Below, in pieces: positions 40,861 to 49,401 of a DNA stretch of 56,728 nt. The stretch is from Pseudomonadota bacterium (GTDB lineage: Bacteria; Myxococcota_A; UBA796; SXON01). A program made the translations under genes and the position numbers. Below the pieces are notes generated by a model. That model worked only from the letters and a program-made list of their open reading frames with translations, made no database searches and was not told the origin of the DNA. Numbering within the stretch: position 1 is the first letter of the stretch; each line of letters starts with the position of its first letter. The stretch lies in NCBI GenBank assembly GCA_005778355.1, contig SXON01000030.1, positions 1 through 56,728 on the forward strand, in the 5' to 3' direction.

Positions 40861-41547
40861 ATGGGAGACATCCGTGCGGTCGCGCTTATCGCGGCCATTG
40901 ATCAAGAAAGAAAGCGGGGAAGCCGCATCCGGCTGGCCTACTCCGGCGGCGCGGTGGTGATCGCGGCCACAGCGTTGTTCTGGTTGTACGGCAAGGCCGA
41001 CGACTTCGACATGCAGCGGTTTGCGGCCGCCATGTCTGGGCAAGCCCAGTCGGTCGTGTGGCCGGCCGTCCGGGCGGAGGCACAATCCCTCGGCGATGAA
41101 GCGCTGCCCGCCCTGGGCGCCTCGCTTTCGCGCCAGGCGGCAACCATCCTGCCCGAAGTCCAGGAGGTCGTGGCGGTGGAGACCTCGGCCTTCCAGCAGG
41201 GCGCTCGAGACCGCCTCGTCGCGGCCCTCGAACGTTCCTTTGCGGCGCAGATGGAGGAGCACCACGAGGCCCTCGCGGCCGCCTACCCCGCGATGAAGGA
41301 CGACTCCGCTGCGTGGGAGACGCTGGCCGAGGAGGCGCAGGACGTCACCCGCGCGTGGGCCGTGGCCGAGCTCGACGAGACCTTCTCCGAGCACCTCGAG
41401 GTGTTCGCATCCATGGATGCGAAGCTCGCGATGATTCACGCGAGCGCGCAGGCGGACGGCTCGCTGAAGGGCCACCGCGAACCGGAAGACATGGTGCTGA
41501 TGTTCCTCGAGATGATGAACGATCGCCTTGGCCAGGGGAGGAGCTAA
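40861..41547 (+). CDS. Membrane-anchored helical protein (first of pair)
   Basis: A 228-residue protein with GGGAGG followed by AACAA before ATG 40861. Residues 26-44 form the single membrane helix (GGAVVIAATALFWLYG). The remaining 180 residues are Ala/Glu/Gln-rich and predicted helical, probably a periplasmic coiled domain. The next gene encodes a protein of the same layout (short charged N-terminus, one membrane helix, long helical domain, MNDRLGQG or similar C-terminus absent), separated by 2 bp, so the pair is an operon of paralogues. No family was recognised. The terminator at 40756-40786 separates them from the phosphatase. Confidence 0.7.
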   Translation: MGDIRAVALIAAIDQERKRGSRIRLAYSGGAVVIAATALFWLYGKADDFDMQRFAAAMSGQAQSVVWPAVRAEAQSLGDEALPALGASLSRQAATILPEVQEVVAVETSAFQQGARDRLVAALERSFAAQMEEHHEALAAAYPAMKDDSAAWETLAEEAQDVTRAWAVAELDETFSEHLEVFASMDAKLAMIHASAQADGSLKGHREPEDMVLMFLEMMNDRLGQGRS

Positions 41548-41549
41548 CG

Positions 41550-42257
41550 ATGGAAACGGATCCGATGAAAGTGGTCGAAACGCGGCTCGAAGAGGAGCTC
41601 GGTCGCGAGCAGGCATCGAGCAAGCGTACGCTCTATGGCGGCGCGGCTGGCCTGGTGATCTGGGCCTGCTACCTTGGCTGGGGGAGCAGCAGTGTGGCGA
41701 CGATACTCGACGAAGAGGCCCTGGCGGGCGCCGCAGCCGGCTACGTGGTTGAACAGGTGCCGGTGGTGGGGGACCACCTGCGTGACACCCTCGTGCTGCA
41801 CGCCGATGACGTGGTGAAGGAAGGCGCGGCCGCCGTCCTTGCGCGCGTGCCGACCATGCGCCAGGAGCTCGAGGCGGAGCTGTACCCCACCATCGACAAG
41901 GCCGCTGCCGAGCTTGCCTCGGCGGCGGTGGAGGCGCTCGTAGAGGCGGGGAAACACCCGGAAACCACGGTGGCCATCGACGGTGGCACGGTGGCGGTGG
42001 CGCACGCGGCCGTGAAGCAGCTGCCCGAGGCCCTGGAGGGCGCGATGGACCTGCCGATGGAAGACGGCCGCACCCCCCGTCAGGCCATCGCCGACAGCCT
42101 TGACGTGCTCGTTGCGGCGGACGCCAACCTGGCTGAGATCGCTTCCGGCAAGTCCGGGGCGATGGAGCGAGAGCTGGTGGTGGCGTGGGTCGACATGCTC
42201 GAGGACGCGGGCCTCGAGCAGATCGAGCCCGGCGACGTGCACGACGGGCTGGAGTAG
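41550..42257 (+). CDS. Membrane-anchored helical protein (second of pair)
   Basis: A 235-residue paralogue of the preceding protein. ATG 41550 follows GGGAGGAGC and gives METDPMKVVETRLEEELG; the membrane helix lies at about residues 29-47 (AAGLVIWACYLGWG). The rest is helical, with VGDHLRDTLVLHADDVVKEG and TMRQELEAELYPTIDKAA resembling the first protein's layout. The two may form hetero-oligomers spanning the envelope. No known domain was recognised. A weak hairpin follows at 42294-42320. Confidence 0.7.
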   Translation: METDPMKVVETRLEEELGREQASSKRTLYGGAAGLVIWACYLGWGSSSVATILDEEALAGAAAGYVVEQVPVVGDHLRDTLVLHADDVVKEGAAAVLARVPTMRQELEAELYPTIDKAAAELASAAVEALVEAGKHPETTVAIDGGTVAVAHAAVKQLPEALEGAMDLPMEDGRTPRQAIADSLDVLVAADANLAEIASGKSGAMERELVVAWVDMLEDAGLEQIEPGDVHDGLE

Positions 42258-42293
42258 TTCCCCGCGGGCCGGGCAGGGCGCGTGGGCGAGGAT

Positions 42294-42320
42294 CACCGGG
42301 CGCGGTATGTGCGCCGGGTG
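42294..42320 (+). terminator. Hairpin after the membrane-anchored pair
   Basis: CACCGGGCGC (42294-42303) and GCGCCGGGTG (42311-42320) form a 10-bp stem with one G/G mismatch and a 7-nt loop. No T-tract follows, so termination is uncertain; the loop contains GGTATG, which could instead be promoter-like for the next gene. Confidence 0.35.
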
Positions 42321-42377
42321 AGCCTTGCCGCGCGCCCTCGTGGTGTCCGACTCCACCTCCGCTTGTTGGGCTAGGCC

Positions 42378-43271
42378 CTGGGCCCGATCCAGATACTGCT
42401 CGACTGCCCGGCCTGCCGCGTGGAGGGCGCGACGATCGAGCTCTTCGACGCCGTCGCCACCCGGGGGGCCCGGATCGGCCGCTGCCGCCTGTGTGCGCGG
42501 GAAACGGTCGATGACACCGAGACGCTGGCCGGTCGCGTCTTCGCGGACGAGGCCGAGGTGGAGGCCGCCCTTGCCAGGTGGGCGCGCGCCGAGGGTGACC
42601 CCGACGTGCACGGCTTCGTGGCGGCGAACTTCGGTGGGCGCACCGTGACCGCCGTGGCCCAGTGCGTACGTCGTGGCGAGCGAGTGGAGACGAGCTTCGA
42701 CGTGGTGGCGTGGTTGTTCAAGGACCGCGTGGGCGGGCAGTCGGTCGTCGGTGGCGGGTCGCCGCCGGGCAACGCGCACGGGCCTGCGGGTGCCGTCGAA
42801 GGCGTCCGACACCTGGACGTTCCTCTCGCGCGAGCCGAGCCGGCCGGGCGGCGCTTGGCGACGGTGGGCGCCGCGACCGTGCCCGACCTCGCCCCGAGCC
42901 CGGCCGACGACGCCGACCCGCACGCCACGACGATCGCGCTCGTGACGGTGGCCATGGCCGACGGCACCGTCCCCGACCGCGAGCGTGCCACGGTGTTGTT
43001 GGAGTGCAAGAAGCTCGGTGCGCCCGAGCCCCTGGAAGGTGAGTGGCGGCTGTGGCGCCCCGGCGAGGTCGGCACGCCGGTTGATCCCGTCGCGACTGTG
43101 GCGGCGATGCGCCGCGTCGGTCTCGTCAACCGCCTCCCCGACCCTTCCGCCGAGCGCGTGATCCGCGAGTTTGCGCGTCACTGGCGGGTGGCGGTGCCGC
43201 AAGTGCTGTTGCCGCCGGTCACGCCCGGTCAGAAACTCGCTCGGCAGTGGCTCGACTTCTTCGGCCGGTAG
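42378..43271 (+). CDS. Zinc-ribbon protein with TerB-like helical domain
   Basis: About 297 residues. The N-terminal segment has DCPACRVEG and GRCRLCARE, a CxxC...CxxC zinc ribbon. The GTG at 42420 would cut the first CxxC off, so the start must lie upstream: the frame is open back to a TAG at 42372, and CTG 42378 (or ATA/CTG near 42393-42396) are the only candidates, a non-standard start. The C-terminal half contains TIALVTVAMADGTVPDRERATVLLECKKLG, like the TerB/DUF533 acidic helical domain (TIALVTVAMADGT then PDRERAT). The middle is a low-complexity Gly/Ala/Pro linker. The following gene is moxR-like, and TerB-type domains often neighbour such operons. Confidence 0.65.
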   Translation: MGPIQILLDCPACRVEGATIELFDAVATRGARIGRCRLCARETVDDTETLAGRVFADEAEVEAALARWARAEGDPDVHGFVAANFGGRTVTAVAQCVRRGERVETSFDVVAWLFKDRVGGQSVVGGGSPPGNAHGPAGAVEGVRHLDVPLARAEPAGRRLATVGAATVPDLAPSPADDADPHATTIALVTVAMADGTVPDRERATVLLECKKLGAPEPLEGEWRLWRPGEVGTPVDPVATVAAMRRVGLVNRLPDPSAERVIREFARHWRVAVPQVLLPPVTPGQKLARQWLDFFGR

Positions 43272-43281
43272 GGCTTCGCGC

Positions 43282-43287
43282 TACGTT
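43282..43287 (+). promoter_or_regulatory. -10-like element for the moxR-like gene
   Basis: TACGTT lies 10-15 nt before ATG 43297, the same spacing as TATGCT before 28454. The stretch GTCGCGATGATCC around the start is identical in both genes. Confidence 0.4.
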
Positions 43288-43296
43288 CCCGTCGCG

Positions 43297-44262
43297 ATGA
43301 TCCACACTCCCCCCACGCGCGACCCGGCCCTCGCCGGTGAGATCGGCGCTTTTCGAGAGAAGTTCAGCGACGTGAAGAAGGCGGTCGCCACCGTGATCCT
43401 CGGCAAGGACGACGTGATCTTTCGGTGCCTGGTGGTGCTGCTCGCGCGCGGACACATCCTCCTGAAGGACGTGCCCGGCACCGGCAAGACCATGCTCGCC
43501 CGCGCGATCGCCGCGTCGATTGCCTGCGACTTTCGCCGCATCCAGTTCACGCCCGACTTGTTGCCGATGGACATTACCGGCACCAACGTCTTCGACCTGC
43601 GCCAGAAGCAGTTCGTTTTCCAGCCCGGGCCGGTTTTCACGAACTTGCTCCTGGCCGACGAGCTCAACCGCGCCACGCCGAAGACGCAGTCGGCGCTCTT
43701 GGAGAGCATGGCCGAGCAGCAGGTGACGGTGGAGGGTGTCACCCACAAGCTGCCGCCGCCGTTCCTCGTCATGGCCACGATGAACCCGCTCGACCACGAT
43801 GGCACCTACGTCTTGCCCCAGGCGCAGCTCGACCGGTTCACCGCCCAGCTCTCGATGGGCTTCCCGCCGCCCGAGGCGGAGATGCAGATGCTCGACGTGC
43901 ATCTCGGGATGCGCCCGCCGGTCGACGATGTGCGCCCGGTGATCGACCGCGAGATCTTCCTGCGCTGGCAGTCGCTCGTCACCCGGGTTTTCATGTCCGA
44001 GGAGGTCAAGCGCTACCTCGTGAGCATGGCCAACACCATCCGCTCCGACAGCGTCGCGCTCGCCCCGCCCTCGCCGCGCTCGCTGCTCATGTTGTCGCGC
44101 GTGGCGCAGGCTCACGCGATGACGCAGAACCGCGATTTCGTCACCCCGGAAGACGTGCGCGCCATGGCGCCCGACGTGCTCGCACACCGCATGATCATCA
44201 GCGGCGACGAGGCCGGTGTTTCCTACGTGCAGCGCGTGCTCGAGAAGGTGCCGCTGAAGTGA
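43297..44262 (+). CDS. MoxR-family AAA ATPase
   Basis: A 321-residue MoxR-type AAA+ ATPase, a chaperone-like activator of vWA/DUF58 partners. Motifs: LLKDVPGTGKTML (Walker A at residues 58-66), RIQFTPDLLPMDITGTNVF, FTNLLLADELNRATPKTQSA (Walker B), ATMNPLDHDGTYVLPQAQLDRF (sensor and arginine finger region), and the C-terminal lid. Length and motif order are typical. The next gene (DUF58) overlaps the stop as GTGA and the one after is DUF4129-like, the usual MoxR-DUF58-transglutaminase-type gene cluster, here without a linked transglutaminase gene. Confidence 0.93.
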   Translation: MIHTPPTRDPALAGEIGAFREKFSDVKKAVATVILGKDDVIFRCLVVLLARGHILLKDVPGTGKTMLARAIAASIACDFRRIQFTPDLLPMDITGTNVFDLRQKQFVFQPGPVFTNLLLADELNRATPKTQSALLESMAEQQVTVEGVTHKLPPPFLVMATMNPLDHDGTYVLPQAQLDRFTAQLSMGFPPPEAEMQMLDVHLGMRPPVDDVRPVIDREIFLRWQSLVTRVFMSEEVKRYLVSMANTIRSDSVALAPPSPRSLLMLSRVAQAHAMTQNRDFVTPEDVRAMAPDVLAHRMIISGDEAGVSYVQRVLEKVPLK

Positions 44263-45986
44263 TCCGGCACCTCTTCGCCATCGCGTGGAACCTGTGCGGG
44301 CTCTTCCTGATGCCCTTCGTGCTCGGCTTCGTGGCGGCCCTGTTCTTCGAGGTGAGCGAGGTGGGCGACACCCTGCCCTTCTTGCTCCTCGTGTCGGCTC
44401 TGGTCATCACGCCGTCTTTCCTGGCGCTCCTCGTGGGCGTCACTTGGAAATCGGCCCGCGAGCTGAGGCTTTTGCGCCAGTCCGGGCGCTACACCGCCCA
44501 GGCGGCGCTGGGCACGATCGCCCGGCACGTGAGCATCGTCACCCCGCGGGGCTGGGCGGTGCTCATCACCGGCGGTTTCTTCATCATCTTCGCGCTCGGC
44601 ATGAAGTGGGCCGACCTGTCGCTGGTGGCCACGCTCGCGCTCGCGGTGTTCTACGGCGTCGTGTCCGCCTCTGCCTTCCTGTCCGCCTTCATCGTTTCGA
44701 ACTTCGAGGCACAGCTCAAATCGAGGGCCAGCGTGGAGCGACAGATGTCGCCCGCCGTGGTGCTGGCCGGCGACCCCGCGGAGGAACGTTTCATCTTCCG
44801 GCGCGTGCCCGTCCCCCCGTTCTACTTTCTGCTCGTTGAAGACGAACTTCCCGACCGCCTGGCCACCGTGAGCCGCTACGCGGTGGGCGCGGGTGCGCGT
44901 CGCGCCGAGCTCCTCGTCGGTGGACGCTTACGGCGCTCGCCACGCGGGGTTTACCGCCTCGGACCGGCGCACATCTACTACCAGGACGCGCTGGGCTTCA
45001 CGCAGGTGAGCGTGGCCTCGCTCGCCACCACCGAGCTCAAGGTGCTCCCGCGGTTCCGTCACCTCGTGATCGTGGAGCCGCCTCGCAGCCGGATGGACAA
45101 GCCGGACGTGCTCACCCGTCCCCATCGTTTCCCCACGGAAGACCACTTCCGCTTCCGCGACTACATGACGGGCGACGACACGCGGCGCATCCACTGGAAG
45201 CTCAGCGTGAAGACCGGGCGCTTACAGCTGCGGACCCCGGAGACCCGGGAGATCTCCACGAAGAACGTGCTCCTTGTGCTCGACGCGTACTTGCCCGCGG
45301 GGCGCATGCTCGCCGACGGCGTGGGCGTGGAGGAGGTGCTTGACAAGCTCGTGGAGACGTGGATCTCGCTGGCGAAGGAGCTGGTGGAGCGCGGCGACCG
45401 GGTGACGCTGGCTTGCGTGGCTCGCGACAAGCAAGGCACGCCCACCGTGGAGGTGATGCAGGCCGGCAAGGGCGGACACGTGCGCTGGCAAGATCTCGGC
45501 GCGCGGGTGCTCTGGCAGGGCACCCACGACATCGAGAAGCTCCTCGAAGAAGCAGGGGAGAGCCATCACGCGGTCGTGGTGTCGAGTCGCTTCCAGGCCC
45601 CGCCGCCGCAGCCCTTCAAAGGGGAAACCCTCACCTGGGTGTACTTGCCCCCGGAGAAAGCGCTGGGCGAGAAAGAGCCCACGCTCTTGCAGGCGCTCGC
45701 CGGCACTCCCGTGCGCGCGTTCCTCTGGCTTTTCCGCCTGCCCTTCCCCGTCGGAAGCGACGAGAACGCCTTCTTCGCGCAGCTCCGCATCTTCCAGCAG
45801 CAGGCGATGCGCCTCGGGGCGCGGCAACGTTTGCGCGCCATCGCCACGCGCGACGGCCGGCGCATCTTCGCGCAGCTGGTGGCCCGGGGCGACGTGGTGT
45901 ACCGGCTCGACACCGGCATCGGCACGCACCGGCTGGTCGGGGTGAGCGCGGGGACCGGCAAGTCGAGCAAGAAGTCGGCCGCATGA
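44259..45986 (+). CDS. DUF58-domain membrane protein
   Basis: A 575-residue protein starting at GTG 44259 in a GTGA overlap with the moxR-like gene. Hydrophobic helices occupy residues 12-60 and 85-150. The DUF58 domain is recognisable by the RRSPRGVYRLGP segment, FRDYMTGDDTRRIHWK, TGRLQLRTPE and NVLLVLD, the metal-binding vWA-like core acted on by MoxR ATPases. The C-terminal 200 residues complete the vWA-like fold. Its partners in related operons help fold or assemble surface or cell-wall proteins. The next gene overlaps it as ATGA. Confidence 0.88.
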   Translation: MIRHLFAIAWNLCGLFLMPFVLGFVAALFFEVSEVGDTLPFLLLVSALVITPSFLALLVGVTWKSARELRLLRQSGRYTAQAALGTIARHVSIVTPRGWAVLITGGFFIIFALGMKWADLSLVATLALAVFYGVVSASAFLSAFIVSNFEAQLKSRASVERQMSPAVVLAGDPAEERFIFRRVPVPPFYFLLVEDELPDRLATVSRYAVGAGARRAELLVGGRLRRSPRGVYRLGPAHIYYQDALGFTQVSVASLATTELKVLPRFRHLVIVEPPRSRMDKPDVLTRPHRFPTEDHFRFRDYMTGDDTRRIHWKLSVKTGRLQLRTPETREISTKNVLLVLDAYLPAGRMLADGVGVEEVLDKLVETWISLAKELVERGDRVTLACVARDKQGTPTVEVMQAGKGGHVRWQDLGARVLWQGTHDIEKLLEEAGESHHAVVVSSRFQAPPPQPFKGETLTWVYLPPEKALGEKEPTLLQALAGTPVRAFLWLFRLPFPVGSDENAFFAQLRIFQQQAMRLGARQRLRAIATRDGRRIFAQLVARGDVVYRLDTGIGTHRLVGVSAGTGKSSKKSAA

Positions 45987-47344
45987 GCAAGGGATTCACC
46001 GGCGTGTTGAACACGACGTCGTCGATGACGTTGTGGCAGCAAGTGAAGGAAACGGCCGTCCCCATCGTGAGCTACTGGCTTTGGCTCGCCTTTTCCTTCG
46101 CGGTTTTCGCCGGCGCGGTCGTCGTGGCCGACGGCGCCAACCTCGACAACCTCGTCGCGTTGGCGATTTTCCTCGGGGTCACCGCCGGCGCCGTGGCGAT
46201 GGGGCAACTCCTCGCCTTCCTGCGGGTGCGCACCTGGCTCCTGATCTTCGGCGGCGCCATCTGCTGGGGGGTGTACTTCAGCGTCGTGGTGGGCATGGCG
46301 ATGGGTGGCGCGATGCCGGAGCCGCTCATCATTCTCTCCGTGGCGGTCTTGCTCATCGGCCCGATCGCCATGACCGGCGGACTGTGGAGCCTCGAGACAC
46401 ACCGCGCCCTCTGGAGCACGTGGTTGCCCATGGTCTACACCGTGGGCGGCATGCTCGTGTGGATGGAGGAACAGGGCAAGGTGGAGGCGTGGAAAGCGGG
46501 CGACAAGCTCGCCGTCTGGGACGTCGTCGGCCTCGCGATGTTCGTGCCCTCGGTGGGCCTATTCCTCTTGTTCCTCGTCACCCGGGAGACACACCGGCTC
46601 GCCACCTGGCGGCGTGGCCCGATGGCGCCCTTGCGCCCGACGATGGAGGAACGTGGCGTGTCGCGACCGAGGCTCACGCTCCTGGGCTTCATCGCCCTTG
46701 GCCTCCTGACCTTGTTCGTCAGCGGCGCCTCCGCCCTCATCGCGCCCTTCCTGTGGCGCACCGGCCCGGGCGATGGTGGCGGTGGTGGGGGTGACCCCGA
46801 ACCGCAAGGCGAGTACCAGCCACCCCCGGACATGCCGGACATCCCGGGGCTCGACCCGCGGGTGATGGAGATGGTCCAGAAGATGGTGGAGGCGGGCCAG
46901 CAGGCGGCGGGCTCGGTCTGCACGATGCTGTCGATTGGCCTGCTCGCGCTGCTCGGCGCGCTCATCGCCTACCGGCCGCTCAAGCGGCTGCTCGTGGTGA
47001 AACACCTGAAGGACCCGTATTGGACGATGAGCGCCACGCAGCGCATCGACCAGGGCTGGCGCCTCGTGGAGATCGCGCTCGGCGACGCGGGCGTGTTTCC
47101 GGTCCCCGGGGAAGACGCGGCATCTCTGGCGCGCCGGGCGGCCCCGGTCCTCGCGCGCCTCTCGCCCGTGGAGGTGCACGGCTTCGACGACGTGGCGGAG
47201 GTTGCCGACCGCGTCCGCTTCGGACTCGGCGTGTCGCCCGGCGACGTGGAGACGGTGGAGCGGTTCTCGCGCTGGGTGATGGACACCGTGTGGGAGCGAC
47301 TCGACGACAAGGCCCAGGTGGCCGCCATGTACCGCGCAATCTAG
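45983..47344 (+). CDS. Membrane protein with DUF4129-like C-terminal domain
   Basis: A 453-residue protein from ATG 45983 (ATGA overlap). Residues 25-220 contain about six membrane helices; another helix is near residue 240. A PPPDMPDIPGLDP linker follows, then a final membrane helix (SIGLLALLGALIAYRPLKRL) and a cytoplasmic part (GWRLVEIALGDAGVFPVPGEDAASLARR) that resembles DUF4129 domains attached to transglutaminase operons. It is the third gene of the moxR operon, and the operon ends here; its stop overlaps the convergent gene by 4 bp. The precise function is unknown. Confidence 0.68.
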   Translation: MSKGFTGVLNTTSSMTLWQQVKETAVPIVSYWLWLAFSFAVFAGAVVVADGANLDNLVALAIFLGVTAGAVAMGQLLAFLRVRTWLLIFGGAICWGVYFSVVVGMAMGGAMPEPLIILSVAVLLIGPIAMTGGLWSLETHRALWSTWLPMVYTVGGMLVWMEEQGKVEAWKAGDKLAVWDVVGLAMFVPSVGLFLLFLVTRETHRLATWRRGPMAPLRPTMEERGVSRPRLTLLGFIALGLLTLFVSGASALIAPFLWRTGPGDGGGGGGDPEPQGEYQPPPDMPDIPGLDPRVMEMVQKMVEAGQQAAGSVCTMLSIGLLALLGALIAYRPLKRLLVVKHLKDPYWTMSATQRIDQGWRLVEIALGDAGVFPVPGEDAASLARRAAPVLARLSPVEVHGFDDVAEVADRVRFGLGVSPGDVETVERFSRWVMDTVWERLDDKAQVAAMYRAI

Positions 47345-47901
47345 CGGGTGACGGAGAGTTCCGCGGCGAGCGCGGCGTTGTAGGCTTCCACGCGCTCGTC
47401 GATGGTCAGCGCCGTCCGGTACCGACGCAGGGGCGGGAAGACGTTGTGCGCGGGGGTATCCGCGAAGGAGAGGGCCACGAGGGCGAGCCCGCTCCCCGCG
47501 AGCACCGACGCGGCGCCGAGGAGTACGTCGTCCTCGGTGGTGCCCTGGGTCCAGGCCTCGCGCCCTGGTCCCCCGCTGGGAGGCTCGCCGATGGCCGTGG
47601 CGGGCACGACCGCCAGGCCGAGGAGGGCGAGCCCGGCCACCCGCGGCGCCCAGCCTGCGGCCACGGAGCGCCAGGCGGCCACGCGCCAGGGTTGGTCATC
47701 GCCGGTGAGGTAGGCCCAGCGCTCCACGTCGACCTCCACGCCGCGGCCGTCCACCACGCGCCACCGAAGCTCGTGGGTGCGCGCGAGGTGGAGCGACTCG
47801 TAGCGCGCGCGGGCGGCCTGGTCGGGCGCCAGGAGCGGGAATCCCGACGGTGGAGTGGGCTCGCCGGCGTGGACCAGGGTCGCCAGGATGGGGAGGAGCA
47901 C
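47341..47901 (-). CDS. Secreted or membrane protein of unknown function
   Basis: A 186-residue protein. GTG 47901 gives an N-terminal hydrophobic segment (LLPILATLVHAG), and TTAGAT lies 7-12 nt upstream, fitting the short-leader pattern. Two further hydrophobic stretches lie near residues 90-105 (VAGLALLGLAVVPATA) and 130-150. Between them are charged, Trp-rich loops. No family was recognised. The stop overlaps that of the DUF4129-like gene by 4 bp; the divergent OmpA gene starts 36 bp beyond its start. Confidence 0.55.
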   Translation of the reverse strand: MLLPILATLVHAGEPTPPSGFPLLAPDQAARARYESLHLARTHELRWRVVDGRGVEVDVERWAYLTGDDQPWRVAAWRSVAAGWAPRVAGLALLGLAVVPATAIGEPPSGGPGREAWTQGTTEDDVLLGAASVLAGSGLALVALSFADTPAHNVFPPLRRYRTALTIDERVEAYNAALAAELSVTR

Positions 47902-47923
47902 GGGGCGATCTAACCGGGGCACG

Positions 47924-47929
47924 GATAGT
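47924..47929 (+). promoter_or_regulatory. -10-like element for the OmpA-family gene
   Basis: GATAGT lies 9-14 nt before GTG 47938, with no Shine-Dalgarno between. It shares the 36-bp divergent gap with TTAGAT (47913-47908) of the opposite gene. Confidence 0.45.
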
Positions 47930-47937
47930 CTCCCGTC

Positions 47938-49401
47938 GTGACGTTCCTGCTGGCCACGCGCGTTGCCCTTGCCGCCGAGGCCGACGTCGACGTGGAGCTC
48001 TTGAGGGCCCGCTTCGGTCGCGACAGCTTCGGCGGTGCCGACAGTATCGACACGCTCCCCCCGGGGCGCCTTCGCGTGCTCGGACTCGCGCAGTACGAGG
48101 CCGAGCCGGTGGTGTACTACTTCGAGCACGCCTACGCGGGCGCGGCGGTGGGCGAACGATTGCAGGGCAGCATGGGGCTCGGCGTGGGGGCCACGCGGTG
48201 GCTCGACCTTGGCGTCGTGATGCCCAGCTTCTTCACCTATGGCTCCGATGCCCTGGCCTACACCAACGACGGCGCGGCGCTTGGCGATCTCTCCACGACG
48301 GCCCGGGTCGGCCTCGCGCGTGGTCGACGGGGCGGGGTGCTCGTGCGCGCCGACGTGTACTGGCCCACGGGCCATCGCGATGCCTGGGTGTCCGAGGCCT
48401 ACGTGCGGCCCGCGATTGCCGCAGTCGGCACGCTACGCACCGGACGCCTCGCCAGCACGGTGGATCTCGGACTCCTCGCGCGCCCCGCCGAGAGCACCGA
48501 CCTGCACTACACGCCCAGCACCGAGCTCACCTCGGCGTTGCACCTTGGTCTCGACATCGTCCCCGAGCGGCTGGCGCTGGACTACGGCCTGCTCGGCCGA
48601 CTGGCGCTCGCCGCGCCGGACGACCTTTCCAGCCGGCCCTGGGAGATGTTGCTCGGCCTGTCTGCCCACCCCGGGCGAGGGGTCGACCTCGTGGTGGGCG
48701 GCGGACTCGGCCTCTCCGGCGGCGTGGGCGCGGCCACCTACCGAGGCTTCACCGAGCTGCGCTGGCTCGTGGGCGAGACCCGGCGACCGGTCGAGGCGGT
48801 CATTGCCGGCGGCGACGACCTCATCGACGTGGAAGAGATCCCGCCGCCGCCGTCGCAAGAAGTGGTGGTCGAGCCGGTGAAGACTTGGGCGGAGGGCGAG
48901 CTCGCACGCGTAGACGACGAGGAGATCGCCATCCGCGATCCCATCCAGTTCGAGTTCGCCAAGGACGTGATCCTGGCCGAGTCGCGACCGACACTGTCGG
49001 CGGTGGCGCACCTCTTGCGCACCGACGGGCGCATCCTCCACGTGGTGATCTCGGGCCACGCCAGCGAGGAGGGCTCTTACATCTACAACTACGACCTCTC
49101 CGCGCGACGCGCTCGGGCCGTGTGGGAGGCCCTGGTGGGCGCCGGGGTGCACCCTGATCGCATCAGCTACACGGGCATGGGCGAGGTGGAGCCCACGCGA
49201 AAAGGCGCGGCCGAGGGCGACCTTGCCGCGAATCGACGGGTGGTGTTCCGCATCGTCCGGTTGCTCCAGCCCGGGGAGGGCGCGCCGAGCCTCCCCGACG
49301 CGATCGTCATTCCCTGGTCGGGCGAGCCCGGCACGGCGGTCACGCCAACGCCACCGCCGCCTCCGGCCCCTCCGCCGAGCGAGGACGAGGAAGAACTATG
49401 A
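47938..49401 (+). CDS. OmpA-family outer-membrane protein
   Basis: A 487-residue outer-membrane protein. The signal peptide is TFLLATRVALAAE. Residues 20-290 alternate beta strands consistent with a barrel (GSMGLGVGATRWLDLGVVMP, RGGVLVRADVYWPTG). Residues 330-440 form the OmpA-like peptidoglycan-binding domain: IQFEFAKDVIL, VVISGHASEEGSYIYNYDLS, RRARAVWEALV, ISYTGMGEVEP and NRRVVFRIV. A Pro-rich, acidic tail ends the protein. It anchors the outer membrane to peptidoglycan. It overlaps the TSP3-repeat gene as ATGA, so the two are an operon. Confidence 0.9.
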   Translation: MTFLLATRVALAAEADVDVELLRARFGRDSFGGADSIDTLPPGRLRVLGLAQYEAEPVVYYFEHAYAGAAVGERLQGSMGLGVGATRWLDLGVVMPSFFTYGSDALAYTNDGAALGDLSTTARVGLARGRRGGVLVRADVYWPTGHRDAWVSEAYVRPAIAAVGTLRTGRLASTVDLGLLARPAESTDLHYTPSTELTSALHLGLDIVPERLALDYGLLGRLALAAPDDLSSRPWEMLLGLSAHPGRGVDLVVGGGLGLSGGVGAATYRGFTELRWLVGETRRPVEAVIAGGDDLIDVEEIPPPPSQEVVVEPVKTWAEGELARVDDEEIAIRDPIQFEFAKDVILAESRPTLSAVAHLLRTDGRILHVVISGHASEEGSYIYNYDLSARRARAVWEALVGAGVHPDRISYTGMGEVEPTRKGAAEGDLAANRRVVFRIVRLLQPGEGAPSLPDAIVIPWSGEPGTAVTPTPPPPPAPPPSEDEEEL

